Shown here: one piece after another, positions 43,626-52,488 of the stretch
Numbering within the stretch: position 1 is the first letter of the stretch
Layout: each line of letters starts with the position of its first letter
Assembly: GCF_004919085.1 (NCBI RefSeq)
Contig: NZ_STGL01000003.1
Location: 248,001 to 312,000, forward strand
Direction: 5' to 3'
DNA from: Nocardioides sp. GY 10127
GTDB lineage: Bacteria > Actinomycetota > Actinomycetes > Propionibacteriales > Nocardioidaceae
Length of the DNA stretch: 64,000 nt
The notes under the pieces: generated by a model
The model's database searches: none
What the model saw: only the letters and a program-made list of their open reading frames with translations
Told to the model about the DNA's origin: nothing
Position numbers and translations under genes: made by a program

Positions 43626-44740
43626 GCGCACCCCTCGCGGGCGTCCGGGTGGTCGAGCTGGCCGGGCTGGGGCCGGTCCCCCACGCCGGGATGGTGCTCG
43701 CCGACCTGGGCGCGGACGTCCTCCAGGTCCGGCGCGCCTCGCGGGCCGCTCCCGACGGGGTGCCCGACGCCGACGCCGCGCTGTGGCGCGGGCGCCGGGT
43801 GCTGGAGGCCGACCTCAAGGAACCAGCCGATCTGGCGGTGGTGCAACGCCTCGTGGACGCTGCCGACGTGCTCGTCGAGGGGTACCGGCCCGGCACCGCG
43901 GAGCGGCTCGGGCTGGGGCCCGAGGAGTGCCTGGCCCGCAACCCGGGGCTGGTCTACGCCCGGATGACCGGGTGGGGACAGACCGGACCGCTGGCCCGGA
44001 CCGCCGGCCACGACCTCACGTACCTGGCGACCACCGGGCTGCTCGGGCTCATGGGCCCGTCCGACGGCCCGCCCGTGCCACCGCTGAGCCTGGTCGCCGA
44101 CTTCGGCGGCGGCTCCATGCTGCTCGTCACGGGCGTCCTCGCCGCCCTGCTGGAGCGGGTCACCTCAGGCCGCGGACAGGTCGTGGACGCCGCCATGGTG
44201 GATGGCGCGAACCTGCTCGGCCAGCTCCAGCTCTCGTGGCTGGCGGCCGGCCGCAGCACGGGCGACCGGTCGAGCGACCTGCTCAACGGCAGCGCCCCCT
44301 GCTACGCCACCTACGCCTGCGCCGACGGACGCTTCGTCGCCGTGGCGGCGCTGGAGGACCCGTTCTGGCTCGCCCTGCTCGCCGGGCTGGAGCTGGACCC
44401 CGACCTGCTCGGGGCACGGTGGGAGGCCGCGGACTGGCCGCGGCAGCGGGCACTCCTGGCCGGCCGCTTCGTCACCCGCACCCGCGACGAGTGGGCGCGG
44501 GTCTTCGACGGGTCGGACGCGTGCCTCGCACCCGTCCTGGACCACCAGGAGGCGCTCACCCACCCCCACGCCGTCGCACGCGGCGCCTTCGTCGAGGTGG
44601 ACGGTCACCCGCAGGCCGCGCCCGCCCCTCGCTTCTCCCGCAGCCGGCCGAGGAGACCGACCGGTCCCGTCCCGGTGACCTCGGCCGACGCTCTCGCGAC
44701 CTGGGCGCGGCCCGCGGACCCGGGCGCCACGCCCGCCTGA
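43622..44740 (+). CDS. CaiB/BaiF family protein, alpha-methylacyl-CoA racemase-like
   Basis: Protein of 372 aa in the family III CoA-transferase fold. GLGPVPHAGMVLADLGADVL, His130 in AGHDLTYL and Asp160 in ADFGGGSM match the catalytic His/Asp pair and length of actinobacterial alpha-methylacyl-CoA racemase (Mcr), which epimerises 2-methyl-branched acyl-CoAs. This fits breakdown of sterol side chains or branched terpenoids; a CoA transferase is the alternative. The GTG start overlaps the TetR stop (GTGA), so translation is coupled. Last gene of the operon. Confidence 0.82.
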   Translation: MSAPLAGVRVVELAGLGPVPHAGMVLADLGADVLQVRRASRAAPDGVPDADAALWRGRRVLEADLKEPADLAVVQRLVDAADVLVEGYRPGTAERLGLGPEECLARNPGLVYARMTGWGQTGPLARTAGHDLTYLATTGLLGLMGPSDGPPVPPLSLVADFGGGSMLLVTGVLAALLERVTSGRGQVVDAAMVDGANLLGQLQLSWLAAGRSTGDRSSDLLNGSAPCYATYACADGRFVAVAALEDPFWLALLAGLELDPDLLGARWEAADWPRQRALLAGRFVTRTRDEWARVFDGSDACLAPVLDHQEALTHPHAVARGAFVEVDGHPQAAPAPRFSRSRPRRPTGPVPVTSADALATWARPADPGATPA

Positions 44741-44807
44741 CGAACGCATCCCCGCCGGGGGTCCTCCGGCACGGCCCTCCCGGACCGCTGCGGAGGAGTC
44801 TGGAGGC

Positions 44808-45863
44808 GTGACCGAGACGCTCGTCCGCTCCCCTGGACGGCACCGGTGGGGCCTGGTGGCCGCCGGCGTCGGGGCGGGTGCGGCCTGGGTGGCCGCGTAC
44901 CGGGTCAACGGCCTCGTCTGGGAACCGTTGCTCACCCACGTCCTGGGTCTCGACCCGGCGTCCCGGACCTACGAGACGGTCCGGTTCTTCTGCTACGACA
45001 CCGTGAAGATCGTCCTGCTGCTCGCCCTCATCGTCTTCGTGGTCACGGTGCTGCGCTCGTTCATGAGCCTGGAGCGCACCCGCGCGCTGCTCGGCGGCCG
45101 GAGGGAGGGCGCCGGCAACGTGCTCGCCGCGGGGCTCGGCGTCGTCACACCGTTCTGCTCGTGCAGCGCCGTGCCCGCGTTCATCGGCTTCGTGGCGGCC
45201 GGGGTGCCGCTCGGCGTGACGCTGAGCTTCCTCATCGCCAGCCCGCTGGTCAACGAGGTGGCGATCGGCCTGCTGCTGAGCCTGTTCGGCTGGCGCGTCA
45301 CGCTGCTCTACGTCGGCGCGGGGCTGACCGTCGCCGTGGTCGCGGGGTTCGTCCTGGGGCGGCTGCGGCTGGAGCGGTGGGTCGAGCCGTTCGTGCTGGA
45401 GACGCGGCTGGACGGCGAGCCGGTGGACCCCGGCGCCGGCCTCACGATCGAGCAGCGGATCGCGATGGGCGCACAGGAGGTGCGCAGCATCCTGCGACGG
45501 ATCTGGCCCTACCTGCTCGTCGGCATCGGGCTCGGGGCGCTCATCCACGGCTGGGCCCCGGCCGACCTGTTCGTCCGCTACGCCGGCTCCGGGTCCGCCA
45601 CCGGGGTCCTCGTGGCCGTCCTGCTGGGTGTGCCGCTCTACTCCAACGCGGCCGGCATCCTCCCGCTGGTCGAGGCGCTGTACGGCCAAGGGCTGCCGAT
45701 GGGGACGCTGCTGGCGTTCATGATGGCGGTCGTGGGCCTCTCGCTGCCCGAGCTCGTCCTGCTCCGCCGCGTCCTGAAGCCCCCGCTGCTGGCGGTCTTC
45801 GTCGGCGTCGTCGCCGCCTCCATCGTCGGGGTCGGCTACCTGTTCAACGCGGTGCTCACCTGA
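44808..45863 (+). CDS. Permease, DUF318/ArsP-YraQ family
   Basis: Membrane protein of 351 aa with about eight helices. The conserved TPFCSCSAVPAFIGFVAAGV and ASPLVNEVAIGLLL are the signature of the family, including the CSCS cysteines, and the second half repeats the pattern (GVPLYSNAAGILPLVEAL). ArsP members export organoarsenicals; others have unknown substrates. GTG start with GAGGAGTCTGGAGG upstream. The next gene, a CxxC thioredoxin-like protein, is a common partner of this permease. Confidence 0.85.
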   Translation: MTETLVRSPGRHRWGLVAAGVGAGAAWVAAYRVNGLVWEPLLTHVLGLDPASRTYETVRFFCYDTVKIVLLLALIVFVVTVLRSFMSLERTRALLGGRREGAGNVLAAGLGVVTPFCSCSAVPAFIGFVAAGVPLGVTLSFLIASPLVNEVAIGLLLSLFGWRVTLLYVGAGLTVAVVAGFVLGRLRLERWVEPFVLETRLDGEPVDPGAGLTIEQRIAMGAQEVRSILRRIWPYLLVGIGLGALIHGWAPADLFVRYAGSGSATGVLVAVLLGVPLYSNAAGILPLVEALYGQGLPMGTLLAFMMAVVGLSLPELVLLRRVLKPPLLAVFVGVVAASIVGVGYLFNAVLT

Positions 45864-45901
45864 GCCCGTGCCTCGTCCCCACGCACCGAAGGAGTCCTGC
45901 C

Positions 45902-46144
45902 ATGGACGTGAAGATCCTCGGGCCCGGCTGCCGCAACTGCCGCGCCCTCGAGAAGGCCACCCGGGCCGCTCTCGACGGCCTCGGCCTCGCCGCGGACGTC
46001 GAGGAGGTGACCGACTACGCCGCGATCGCGGGCTACGGGGTCATGTCCACCCCCGGACTCGTCGTAGACGGCCGCGTGCTCGTCTCCGGACGGGTGCCCA
46101 CCACCCGGGAGCTGACCGAGCTGCTCGCCGGAGCCGGCGGCTGA
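45902..46144 (+). CDS. Small thioredoxin-like CRNC protein
   Basis: Protein of 80 aa with an N-terminal MDVKILGPGCRNCRALEK (active-site-like CxxC at residues 10-13), then MSTPGLVVDGRVL with the cis-Pro equivalent. It belongs to the small redox-disulfide protein family found beside DUF318 permeases, perhaps donating thiols or binding metal for the permease. AAGGAG sits nine nt before the ATG, and the gene follows the permease by 38 nt. Confidence 0.83.
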   Translation: MDVKILGPGCRNCRALEKATRAALDGLGLAADVEEVTDYAAIAGYGVMSTPGLVVDGRVLVSGRVPTTRELTELLAGAGG

Positions 46145-46166
46145 GGCGTGACGAGCGGTGAAAAAC

Positions 46167-46201
46167 AGAGAACCCGCCAGGCTGTGCCTGGCGGGTTCTC
46201 T
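46167..46201. terminator. 16-bp hairpin between thioredoxin-like gene and tRNA-fMet
   Basis: Arms 46167-46182 and 46186-46201 are perfectly complementary, with a 3-nt loop. It is preceded by AAAAA on the plus strand, which gives a T-run for the minus-strand tRNA transcript. It lies 22 nt after the CDS stop and six nt from the tRNA 3' end, so it serves both genes. Confidence 0.85.
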
Positions 46202-46207
46202 TACTTG

Positions 46208-46281
46208 TAGCGGGGACAGGATTTGAACCTGTGACCTCTGGGTTATGAGCCCAGCGAGCTACCGAGCTGCTCCACCCCGCG
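46208..46281 (-). tRNA. Initiator tRNA-Met (CAT)
   Basis: Minus-strand sequence starting CGCGGGGTGGAGCAGCTCGG folds as a 74-nt tRNA. The anticodon loop is CTCATAA, flanked by three G:C pairs (GGG/CCC) next to it, the hallmark of initiator tRNA. The acceptor stem has an unpaired first position (C1 facing U72), also an initiator feature. The T arm is CACAGGTTCAAATCCTGT. CCA is not encoded. Confidence 0.95.
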
Positions 46282-46348
46282 TCGGTGAATAGAACGTTAC
46301 ACGGATGGTGGGGACGTGCCAAATCGGGGGTGCTCCGACCGTCGCCCA

Positions 46349-46459
46349 CGAGGACCGAACGCGCCCTCTGCCCCGCTCGTCACCGAGAAACCGCAGGTCA
46401 GCGCACTGCCCTCACACGCACCGACGGGTTCGGTCCTCGTGTGGACGAGGACCGAACCC
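46349..46459. repeat. Dispersed copy of the GAGGACCGAAC hairpin module
   Basis: CGAGGACCGAAC (46349-46360), CCGCAGGTCAGCG (from 46391) and a perfect 15-bp hairpin (GGGTTCGGTCCTCGT / ACGAGGACCGAACCC, 46426-46459, 4-nt loop) occur in the same order and similar spacing as in the 16.4-17.1 kb array. It fills most of the gap between tRNA-fMet and the UPF0182 gene. No gene is supported here. Confidence 0.85.
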
Positions 46460-46544
46460 GTCGGGTGGCCCGGGGCACGGGAGCGGCCGGGAGCGGTCGA
46501 GATGGGGTCGGAACGCTTCGGCGGGAGGGCCGATGTGGTGAGGG

Positions 46545-49500
46545 TTACTCCCCCGAGGCCGTGCTGGAGCCGGACGCACTCGCCGAGGCGGAGTCACTGG
46601 CCGACGAGCTGGCCGAGGCACTGGCCGACGAGCTGGCCGACGCCCCCGACGAGGAGCCCCCGTCAGCCAGGGTCAGCGCCCGGCTGATGTAGCCCTGCGC
46701 CTTCTCCACCTGGTCCTGGTACTCGCCGAGGTCGCCGTCCGCGTAGGCCTTGTCGGCCTTGTTGAACGCCGTCTCGGCGCGCTGGAGCAGCTCGTTGATC
46801 TTCTCCTGCGTCGTGCCGGTCAGCTTCGAGCCGCCCGAGCCGGACCCGGAGCCCGATCCCGATCCGGAGGTGTCCGAGCCGGAGGTGTCCGAGCCGACGT
46901 TCGAGAGCAGGTCGTTGAGCGACTCCCGCAGCGTCGAGCCGATGCCCACGTTGTTGCCGTAGGCGGTCGTGACGAACCGCAGCACCGGGTAGGACGCCTC
47001 GGACGCCTGGCGCCGCACGTAGATCGGCTGGACGTAGAGGAACCCGTCGTCGAGCGGCACCGTGAGCAGGTTGCCGCGGATGACGGTGCCGTCGGTGCGG
47101 TTGTACTGCGCCAGGGCGTCCGCGATGTCCTCGTCGGAGGTGAACGTGTTCGCCACCTGCTCCGGGCCGGGGGTGTTCTCGTTCGGCAGCTGCAGCACGC
47201 GGATCGTGCCGTAGTCGTCGCTGGTGGCGTCGGAGTCCACCGAGATGTAGGACGCCAGGACGGCTCGCCCGATCGGCACGAACACGGACGTGAGCGACCA
47301 GGTCTGGCCGTCCGAGGTCGTCCCCGACCCGTCGGAGGCGGACGAGGAGCCCGAGGAGCTCTTGCCCGACGAGCCCGAGGAGCCCGACGAATCCGACGAG
47401 CCCGACGCGTCCGCGGCGGTGCCCACGTAGTCGTCCCCGACGAAGAGCCGGTAGGGCGGCTGGTAGGACGTGCCGCTGGTGGTCGGGTCCGCGGGGACCT
47501 CCCAGCGGTCGTTGCCCTGGTACCAGTCGTCGGCGTCGGTGACGTGGTACCTGGCGAGCTGGTAGCGCTGCACCTTGAACAGGTCCTCGGGGTAGCGCAG
47601 GTGGGACATGAGCTCGTCGGAGATGGCCGACTTCGGCTGCACCGTGCCCGGGAACGCCTTCATCCAGGTCTGCAGCATCGGGTCGGTGGTGTCCCACTCG
47701 TAGAGGGTCACCTCGCCCGTGTAGGCGTCGACGGTCGCCTTCACGGCGTCCCGCATGTAGTTGACCTCGTCGGTGGGGACGGTGGCGAGACCCGTGTCGT
47801 CGGCCCGCGAGTCGTCGATCATCTCCGAGTACGACTCCTTCTGGGAGCCGGGGTACTGGTCGGAGGTCGTGTAGCCGTCGATGATCCAGACGATGCTGCC
47901 GTTGACGACCGCCGGGTAGGGGTCGCTGTCCAGCGTCAGCCAGGGGGCGACCTTCGTGACCCGCTCGAGCGGGGTGCGGTCGTAGAGCACCTTCGAGTTC
48001 GCGTTGACGCGACCCGACAGCAGGAAGTTGGGGTCGCCGAAGCGGATCGCGTACATGAGCTTCTGGAACGTGTTGCCCACGTTGCCGTCGCCGGGGCCGG
48101 TGAACGTCGTCGTCGAGGTGGAGTCGCCCTGGAGGTCGAGCTCGATGTCGGCGGCGTCGTCGCTGGCCTTGCCCACGATCGAGTACTCCGTGGAGTCCTC
48201 GCCGTAGTAGATCTGGTCCTGGTAGCCGCCGGTCACGTCCTGCAGGTCGTCCTCGTTCGAGGCGGTGCCCTGCGCCCACTCCAGGCCGGCGGCGGAGTCG
48301 CTCCCGCTCGTCGAGGTGGACGAGTCGTCGCTCTCGACCTCGAGCTCGGCGCCGTCCTCGCGACCGCGCTGGTTGGCGTAGGCGGCGATGATGCCGTTGC
48401 CGTGGGTGTAGACGGTGTGGAGGTTCGACCAGTTCTGCTCGGGCACGCCGGCGGAGTTGAGCTCGCGGACGCCGAGCACGAGCGCGCGCTCGGTGCCGTC
48501 GACGTCGTAGCGGTCGACGTCCAGGACGTCGGCGGTGGTGTAGTAGTCGCGGACCTGCTGGTCCTGCTCGAAGGCGTCGGAGACGAGCTGCGGGTCGACC
48601 AGCGGGATCGACTTGGTCTGCCCGTCCAGCGCGGCCAGCGAGACCCCGAGGGTGTTCTCCGGGTTGAAGTCCGTCACCTCGACGTCGTCGATGCCGTAGG
48701 CGTCGCGGGTCGCCGAGATGTTGGTGGCGATGTAGTCCTGCTCCTTGTCGGCCTCCGACGGCTTGACCTGGAACTGCTGGACGACGCCCGGCCAGATGAG
48801 GCCGAGGATGACAGCCGAGAGCGCGAGCAGCGCCACGCCGACGCTGGGCAGCATCCACGTCCGGCGCCAGACGTTGACCAGGAAGAGCACCGCGCAGATG
48901 ACGGCGATGCCGAGGAGGATGTTCTTGGCCGGCAGGACCGCGTTCTCGTCGGTGTAGGTGAGGCCGGTGATGAGCGAGCCGTTCTGGCTGGCCAGGTCGA
49001 ACCGGTCGAGCCAGTAGTCGAGGGCCTTGGTGAGCACGAGCAGGCCGACGAGCAGGGAGAGCTGGGCCTGCGCGGCACCGGTGAACCGCTCCCCCGGCGC
49101 CTGGAGGTTGATCCCGCCGTACAGGTAGTGCGTGAGCGCGGTGACGAGCGCCGTCACGACCAGCGTGGCCATCACGAAGTCGGTGACGAAGTGGTACCAG
49201 GGCAGGTCGAAGAGGAAGAAGCCGATGTCGCGGCCGAAGTAGTCGTCCGTCTGCCCGAAGTCGACGCCGTTCCGCCACAGCAGGAACTCCCGCCACGTGC
49301 CGGCCGCCGAGGCCCCGCCGAAGAGGAAGAAGACCCCGGCGACGGCGAGCAGCACCCAGCGCCGCACGGGCGTGACGGCGTCGCGGTAGCGGCGGACCCC
49401 GCCGGCGTCCGGCATGCCCACGAACAGCGGACGCAGGCGGTAGGCGATGAGCACGTTCACCGCGGCCACGACCGCCATGACCAGCCCGAACCCGATGAAG

Positions 49501-49712
49501 AGGCCGGCCCGCACGAGGAGCATCCGGTCCCAGACCGAGACGAACCCGCCCGCGGAGAACCAGGTGCGGTCCGTGTAGACCCCGGCGAACGTGGTGAGGC
49601 CGAAGAAGAACACCACCAGGGCGACGGCGGCGATGATCAGGGCACGGGTGCGACCGCTGAGGCCCTCCGGCCCCGGTGCCGCCCCGGCGGGCTGCTCGAA
49701 GGTGTCGCTCAC
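46545..49712 (-). CDS. UPF0182 family large membrane protein
   Basis: Protein of 1055 aa with seven hydrophobic helices in the first third (residues about 25-320), then a large domain predicted outside the membrane (Tyr/Asp/Thr-rich, for example NRTDGTVIRGNLL and LRFVTTAYGN). A Ser/Gly/Asp-rich low-complexity insert lies near residue 770 and a Ser/Ala-rich tail at the C terminus. UPF0182 is conserved across actinobacteria with no known function. The neighbouring PPA1309 and YlbL genes on the same strand form a conserved block. GTG start with AGGAGAG upstream. Confidence 0.9.
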   Translation of the reverse strand: MSDTFEQPAGAAPGPEGLSGRTRALIIAAVALVVFFFGLTTFAGVYTDRTWFSAGGFVSVWDRMLLVRAGLFIGFGLVMAVVAAVNVLIAYRLRPLFVGMPDAGGVRRYRDAVTPVRRWVLLAVAGVFFLFGGASAAGTWREFLLWRNGVDFGQTDDYFGRDIGFFLFDLPWYHFVTDFVMATLVVTALVTALTHYLYGGINLQAPGERFTGAAQAQLSLLVGLLVLTKALDYWLDRFDLASQNGSLITGLTYTDENAVLPAKNILLGIAVICAVLFLVNVWRRTWMLPSVGVALLALSAVILGLIWPGVVQQFQVKPSEADKEQDYIATNISATRDAYGIDDVEVTDFNPENTLGVSLAALDGQTKSIPLVDPQLVSDAFEQDQQVRDYYTTADVLDVDRYDVDGTERALVLGVRELNSAGVPEQNWSNLHTVYTHGNGIIAAYANQRGREDGAELEVESDDSSTSTSGSDSAAGLEWAQGTASNEDDLQDVTGGYQDQIYYGEDSTEYSIVGKASDDAADIELDLQGDSTSTTTFTGPGDGNVGNTFQKLMYAIRFGDPNFLLSGRVNANSKVLYDRTPLERVTKVAPWLTLDSDPYPAVVNGSIVWIIDGYTTSDQYPGSQKESYSEMIDDSRADDTGLATVPTDEVNYMRDAVKATVDAYTGEVTLYEWDTTDPMLQTWMKAFPGTVQPKSAISDELMSHLRYPEDLFKVQRYQLARYHVTDADDWYQGNDRWEVPADPTTSGTSYQPPYRLFVGDDYVGTAADASGSSDSSGSSGSSGKSSSGSSSASDGSGTTSDGQTWSLTSVFVPIGRAVLASYISVDSDATSDDYGTIRVLQLPNENTPGPEQVANTFTSDEDIADALAQYNRTDGTVIRGNLLTVPLDDGFLYVQPIYVRRQASEASYPVLRFVTTAYGNNVGIGSTLRESLNDLLSNVGSDTSGSDTSGSGSGSGSGSGGSKLTGTTQEKINELLQRAETAFNKADKAYADGDLGEYQDQVEKAQGYISRALTLADGGSSSGASASSSASASASSSASDSASASASGSSTASGE

Positions 49713-49818
49713 GACTCTCCTGGTCTCCTCGGATCAGGTGCGCCACCCTGCGGTGCCGCGTGTGGGGGATCCTGGGCCCGTCAGGGGCCCGGTACGGCCG
49801 TGCCGGCCGCGGTGCGGG

Positions 49819-50445
49819 TCAGTCCTCGACCAGCGTGGCGGCCAGCAGCTCCAGCAGGGAGGGCACGAGGTCCGTTCCCCCCACGACGAGGTGGTCCTCG
49901 TCGTGACTGCGGAAGCGCATCGCACAGTACGTCGAACCGGACCGTGTCGTCCCGGCAACCAGCCGCATCTCCTGCCGATCCGGGTGGGTCGCGGCGAACG
50001 CGGCGGCCTCGTCGGGGTCCTCGGGGATCTCGGCGTCCGCGTCGGGCGGCAGGACGACGCGCTCGACCACCGCGGCGCAGCCGGCGACGGCGTCCGGCCA
50101 GACGATGCCGGGCAGGACCTCCTCGATCGCCGTGGCCGGGTCGAGCTGGTCCTGCTCGACCGGGGTGAACGAGCCGTCCTCGGACGGCTGGTCCAGACCC
50201 ATCGCGGCCGCGAGCGCGGGCTCCTGGGCCACCAGGGCGGCGGTGTCGACGAGGGCGAACAGCCGGGCCGGCTGGTCCCAGCCCTGCTCGGCGACGTGCT
50301 TCTCGACCTCGAGCACGGCGCTCGCCAGGGCGGGGTCGGCGTCAAGGTCGGCGCGCACGGCGTCCGCGGTCTCGGGGAAGGGGTCGGCAGGCATCGCGGA
50401 GCCCGCGGCTGCCTCGTCGGGCCCGTCGGGCGTCTCGTCGGTCAC
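49819..50445 (-). CDS. PPA1309 family conserved protein
   Basis: Acidic cytosolic protein of 208 aa typical of the actinobacterial PPA1309 family: VLEVEKHVAEQGWDQPARLFALVDT, then LPGIVWPDAVAGCAAVVER and GTDLVPSLLELLAATL. The function is unknown. It lies between the UPF0182 and YlbL genes, an arrangement kept in many actinobacteria, which implies a shared process. AGGAGCG precedes the GTG start. Confidence 0.82.
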   Translation of the reverse strand: MTDETPDGPDEAAAGSAMPADPFPETADAVRADLDADPALASAVLEVEKHVAEQGWDQPARLFALVDTAALVAQEPALAAAMGLDQPSEDGSFTPVEQDQLDPATAIEEVLPGIVWPDAVAGCAAVVERVVLPPDADAEIPEDPDEAAAFAATHPDRQEMRLVAGTTRSGSTYCAMRFRSHDEDHLVVGGTDLVPSLLELLAATLVED

Positions 50446-50548
50446 GGTCGGCGCTCCTGGTCTGCTGGTGGTCCTGGTGAGCGGGGAGTGCGGGTGCTGC
50501 GGGGCGGGGCGTGCGGGGGGTGCGGGGGCGCCGTCGCGGGGTGCGGGG

Positions 50549-51631
50549 CTAGGACGCCGAGGCGTCGGAGCAGGAGGGGAGGTCGGTGCGGTCGGGGTCG
50601 GCGACCCACTCCTTCACCGACTTCAGCGCGGAGGCGAAGTCGTCCACGCGGACGAGCTCGGGCGAGCCGTCGTCGACCTCGAGCGCCTCGGCGCAGTTGT
50701 CGGCCGGCACCAGGAACAGCTCGGCGCCGTCGCGCTCGGCACCGGCGATCTTCTGCTGGATGCCGCCGATCTGGCCGACGGTGCCGTCCGCGCTGATGGT
50801 GCCCGTGCCGGCGATGGTGTGGCCGCCGGTCAGGCTCTCCTTGGTGAGCGTGTCGTAGACGCCGAGGGAGAACATGAGCCCGGCGCTCGGGCCGCCGATC
50901 GAGGAGTCGATGTCGATCGAGACCTGCACCGGGAAGACGTAGCCGACGGCCGGGACGAAGCCGACGTACTGGACGCCGTCGTTCTCCTCGGGCGTCACCG
51001 TGACCGACTTGCGCACGCCGTCACGCTCGACGAGCAGGGTGACGGAGTCCCCCTCGTCGGTGGCCCGGATGCGCTTGACCAGCATCTTGGCGCCGGTGAT
51101 CTTCTCCCCGTCGATGCGCAGCAGCACGTCGTGCGCCTTGAGCTTCCCCGCGGCCGGGGTGCCCTTCTCGACGTAGGCGACCTGCAGGGCGGACGGCACG
51201 GTGTAGCCGAGCTCCTTGAGCGCCACCGCGACCGCCACGTCCTGCGACGTGACCATCTGGACGCTGCCCTCCTGCTCCTCCTCCTCGGCGCTGGTGGTGG
51301 AGGGGTGCACGTAGTCGTAGGGGTAGACGGCCTGGCTCGGGTCGAACCACGCGTAGAGGAGCTCGGGGAGCGACACCTTGCGGTCGCTGGCGGAGACGCT
51401 GACGGTCACCATCCGCAGCTGGCCGTCGTCGTCGTGGTACGCCTTCGCGCCGTCGACCGTGATGATCTCCGCGTCGCCGCTGCCACCCACGGCCTCGCCC
51501 GAGGTCCCCAGCACGTTGATGGTGGGCCCCGGCGCGTAGGTGGCGTACGGGAGTCCGACGAACATGGTCACGACGAGCAGCGCCACGACGACCGGCACGG
51601 CCAGGACGGCGGCCAGGGTGCGCTGCGTCAT
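50549..51631 (-). CDS. PDZ/Lon-like serine protease (YlbL type)
   Basis: Membrane-anchored protease of 360 aa. An N-terminal helix (VLAVPVVVALLVVTMFVGL) is followed by a PDZ domain at about residues 145-215 and a Lon-type S16 domain. The catalytic dyad is visible: Ser in SSIGGPSAGLMF and Lys in GGIQQKIAGAE. The active site faces outside the cytoplasm. B. subtilis YlbL is a relative involved in degrading a division inhibitor; substrates here are unknown. Confidence 0.9.
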   Translation of the reverse strand: MTQRTLAAVLAVPVVVALLVVTMFVGLPYATYAPGPTINVLGTSGEAVGGSGDAEIITVDGAKAYHDDDGQLRMVTVSVSASDRKVSLPELLYAWFDPSQAVYPYDYVHPSTTSAEEEEQEGSVQMVTSQDVAVAVALKELGYTVPSALQVAYVEKGTPAAGKLKAHDVLLRIDGEKITGAKMLVKRIRATDEGDSVTLLVERDGVRKSVTVTPEENDGVQYVGFVPAVGYVFPVQVSIDIDSSIGGPSAGLMFSLGVYDTLTKESLTGGHTIAGTGTISADGTVGQIGGIQQKIAGAERDGAELFLVPADNCAEALEVDDGSPELVRVDDFASALKSVKEWVADPDRTDLPSCSDASAS

Positions 51632-51691
51632 GGTCGAGATGGTCCCATGCGACCCAAGCCCGGCCGCCGGGCGGGTGGCGGGACCGGCCGC

Positions 51692-51919
51692 TCAGCTGCC
51701 CGGCGTCCGGGAGCGCCGGACGGCGAGGCCGGTGCCGCGGTCGGGCTCACGGCGGGGTGCCGCGTACCGCAGGGCCGTCGGTCGCTCCAGGCCCTTGCCG
51801 AGGCGCTCGAGCAGGACGTCGCGGTCCGGCTCGCGCCGCGTCCGCCCGGCCCAGCCCACCCAGAGCATGGCGAGCACGGTGACGACGGCCGCCGGGGCGA
51901 GCCAGAGCAGGATCTCCAC
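51692..51919 (-). CDS. Small single-span membrane protein
   Basis: Protein of 75 aa: one N-terminal transmembrane helix (ILLWLAPAAVVTVLAMLWVGW) and a basic Arg-rich cytoplasmic tail (RTRREPDRDVLLERLGKGLE). I do not recognise the family. The GTG start at 51919 is supported by TACCGT (51926-51931, minus strand) six nt upstream. The much longer open frame upstream is antisense to the zinc-protease gene and is not real. It sits between the YlbL and moaE genes on the same strand. Confidence 0.65.
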   Translation of the reverse strand: MEILLWLAPAAVVTVLAMLWVGWAGRTRREPDRDVLLERLGKGLERPTALRYAAPRREPDRGTGLAVRRSRTPGS

Positions 51920-51999
51920 GCGGTCACGGTAGGCGCGTGCCGCCCGGTCGTGGGCGCGGCGCGCGGGGCGGGCCGGGCCGGGACGAGGCGGGACGGGGC

Positions 52000-52488
52000 T
52001 CAGGGCGTGCCCACCCACTCCTCGCCGCCGTCGGAGAAGCGCTGGTGCTTCCAGATGGGTACCTGCTGCTTGAGGGAGTCGATGAGGTCGCGGGACGCCT
52101 CGAAGGCCACGTCGCGGTGCGGCGCGGCCGCACCCACCACCACCGCCACGTCCCCGATCCCGAGCGTGCCCACCCGGTGCACCGCAGCGAGGGCGCGCAC
52201 CGCCGGGTGCCGCGCCGCCACCGCCTCGCAGACCTCGCGGAGGCGGGCCAGGGCCGTCGGGTGGCCCGTGTAGTCCAGGCCGTCCACGCCGCGGCCGTGG
52301 TCGTGGTCGCGCACGCGGCCCACGAAGAGGGTCAGGCCGCCGGCGTGCTCGTCGTCGCAGACCTCGACGACCTCGGCGACGTCCAGCGGGACGTCGCGCA
52401 CGTCGACCAGCCGGACCACCGGCTCCCCCGATCCCACCGGCGCGTCGCCGGGCGTCGCGTCGGGCACGGGCGGCTCGGGGCTGGTCAC
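52000..52488 (-). CDS. moaE: Molybdopterin synthase catalytic subunit
   Basis: MoaE of 162 aa; it converts precursor Z (cPMP) to molybdopterin using sulfur from MoaD. The family signature GLTLFVGRVRDHDHG, the LDYTGHPTAL segment and the C-terminal KQQVPIWKHQRFSDG with the catalytic Lys are all present. No other molybdenum cofactor gene is adjacent. The GTG start is supported by TAGGCT (52495-52500, minus strand) six nt upstream. Confidence 0.92.
   Translation of the reverse strand: MTSPEPPVPDATPGDAPVGSGEPVVRLVDVRDVPLDVAEVVEVCDDEHAGGLTLFVGRVRDHDHGRGVDGLDYTGHPTALARLREVCEAVAARHPAVRALAAVHRVGTLGIGDVAVVVGAAAPHRDVAFEASRDLIDSLKQQVPIWKHQRFSDGGEEWVGTP

Noticed and set aside
46208..46281. Integration site (att) at the tRNA gene
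   Set aside because: No integrase, direct repeat of the tRNA 3' end or foreign-looking genes next to it.
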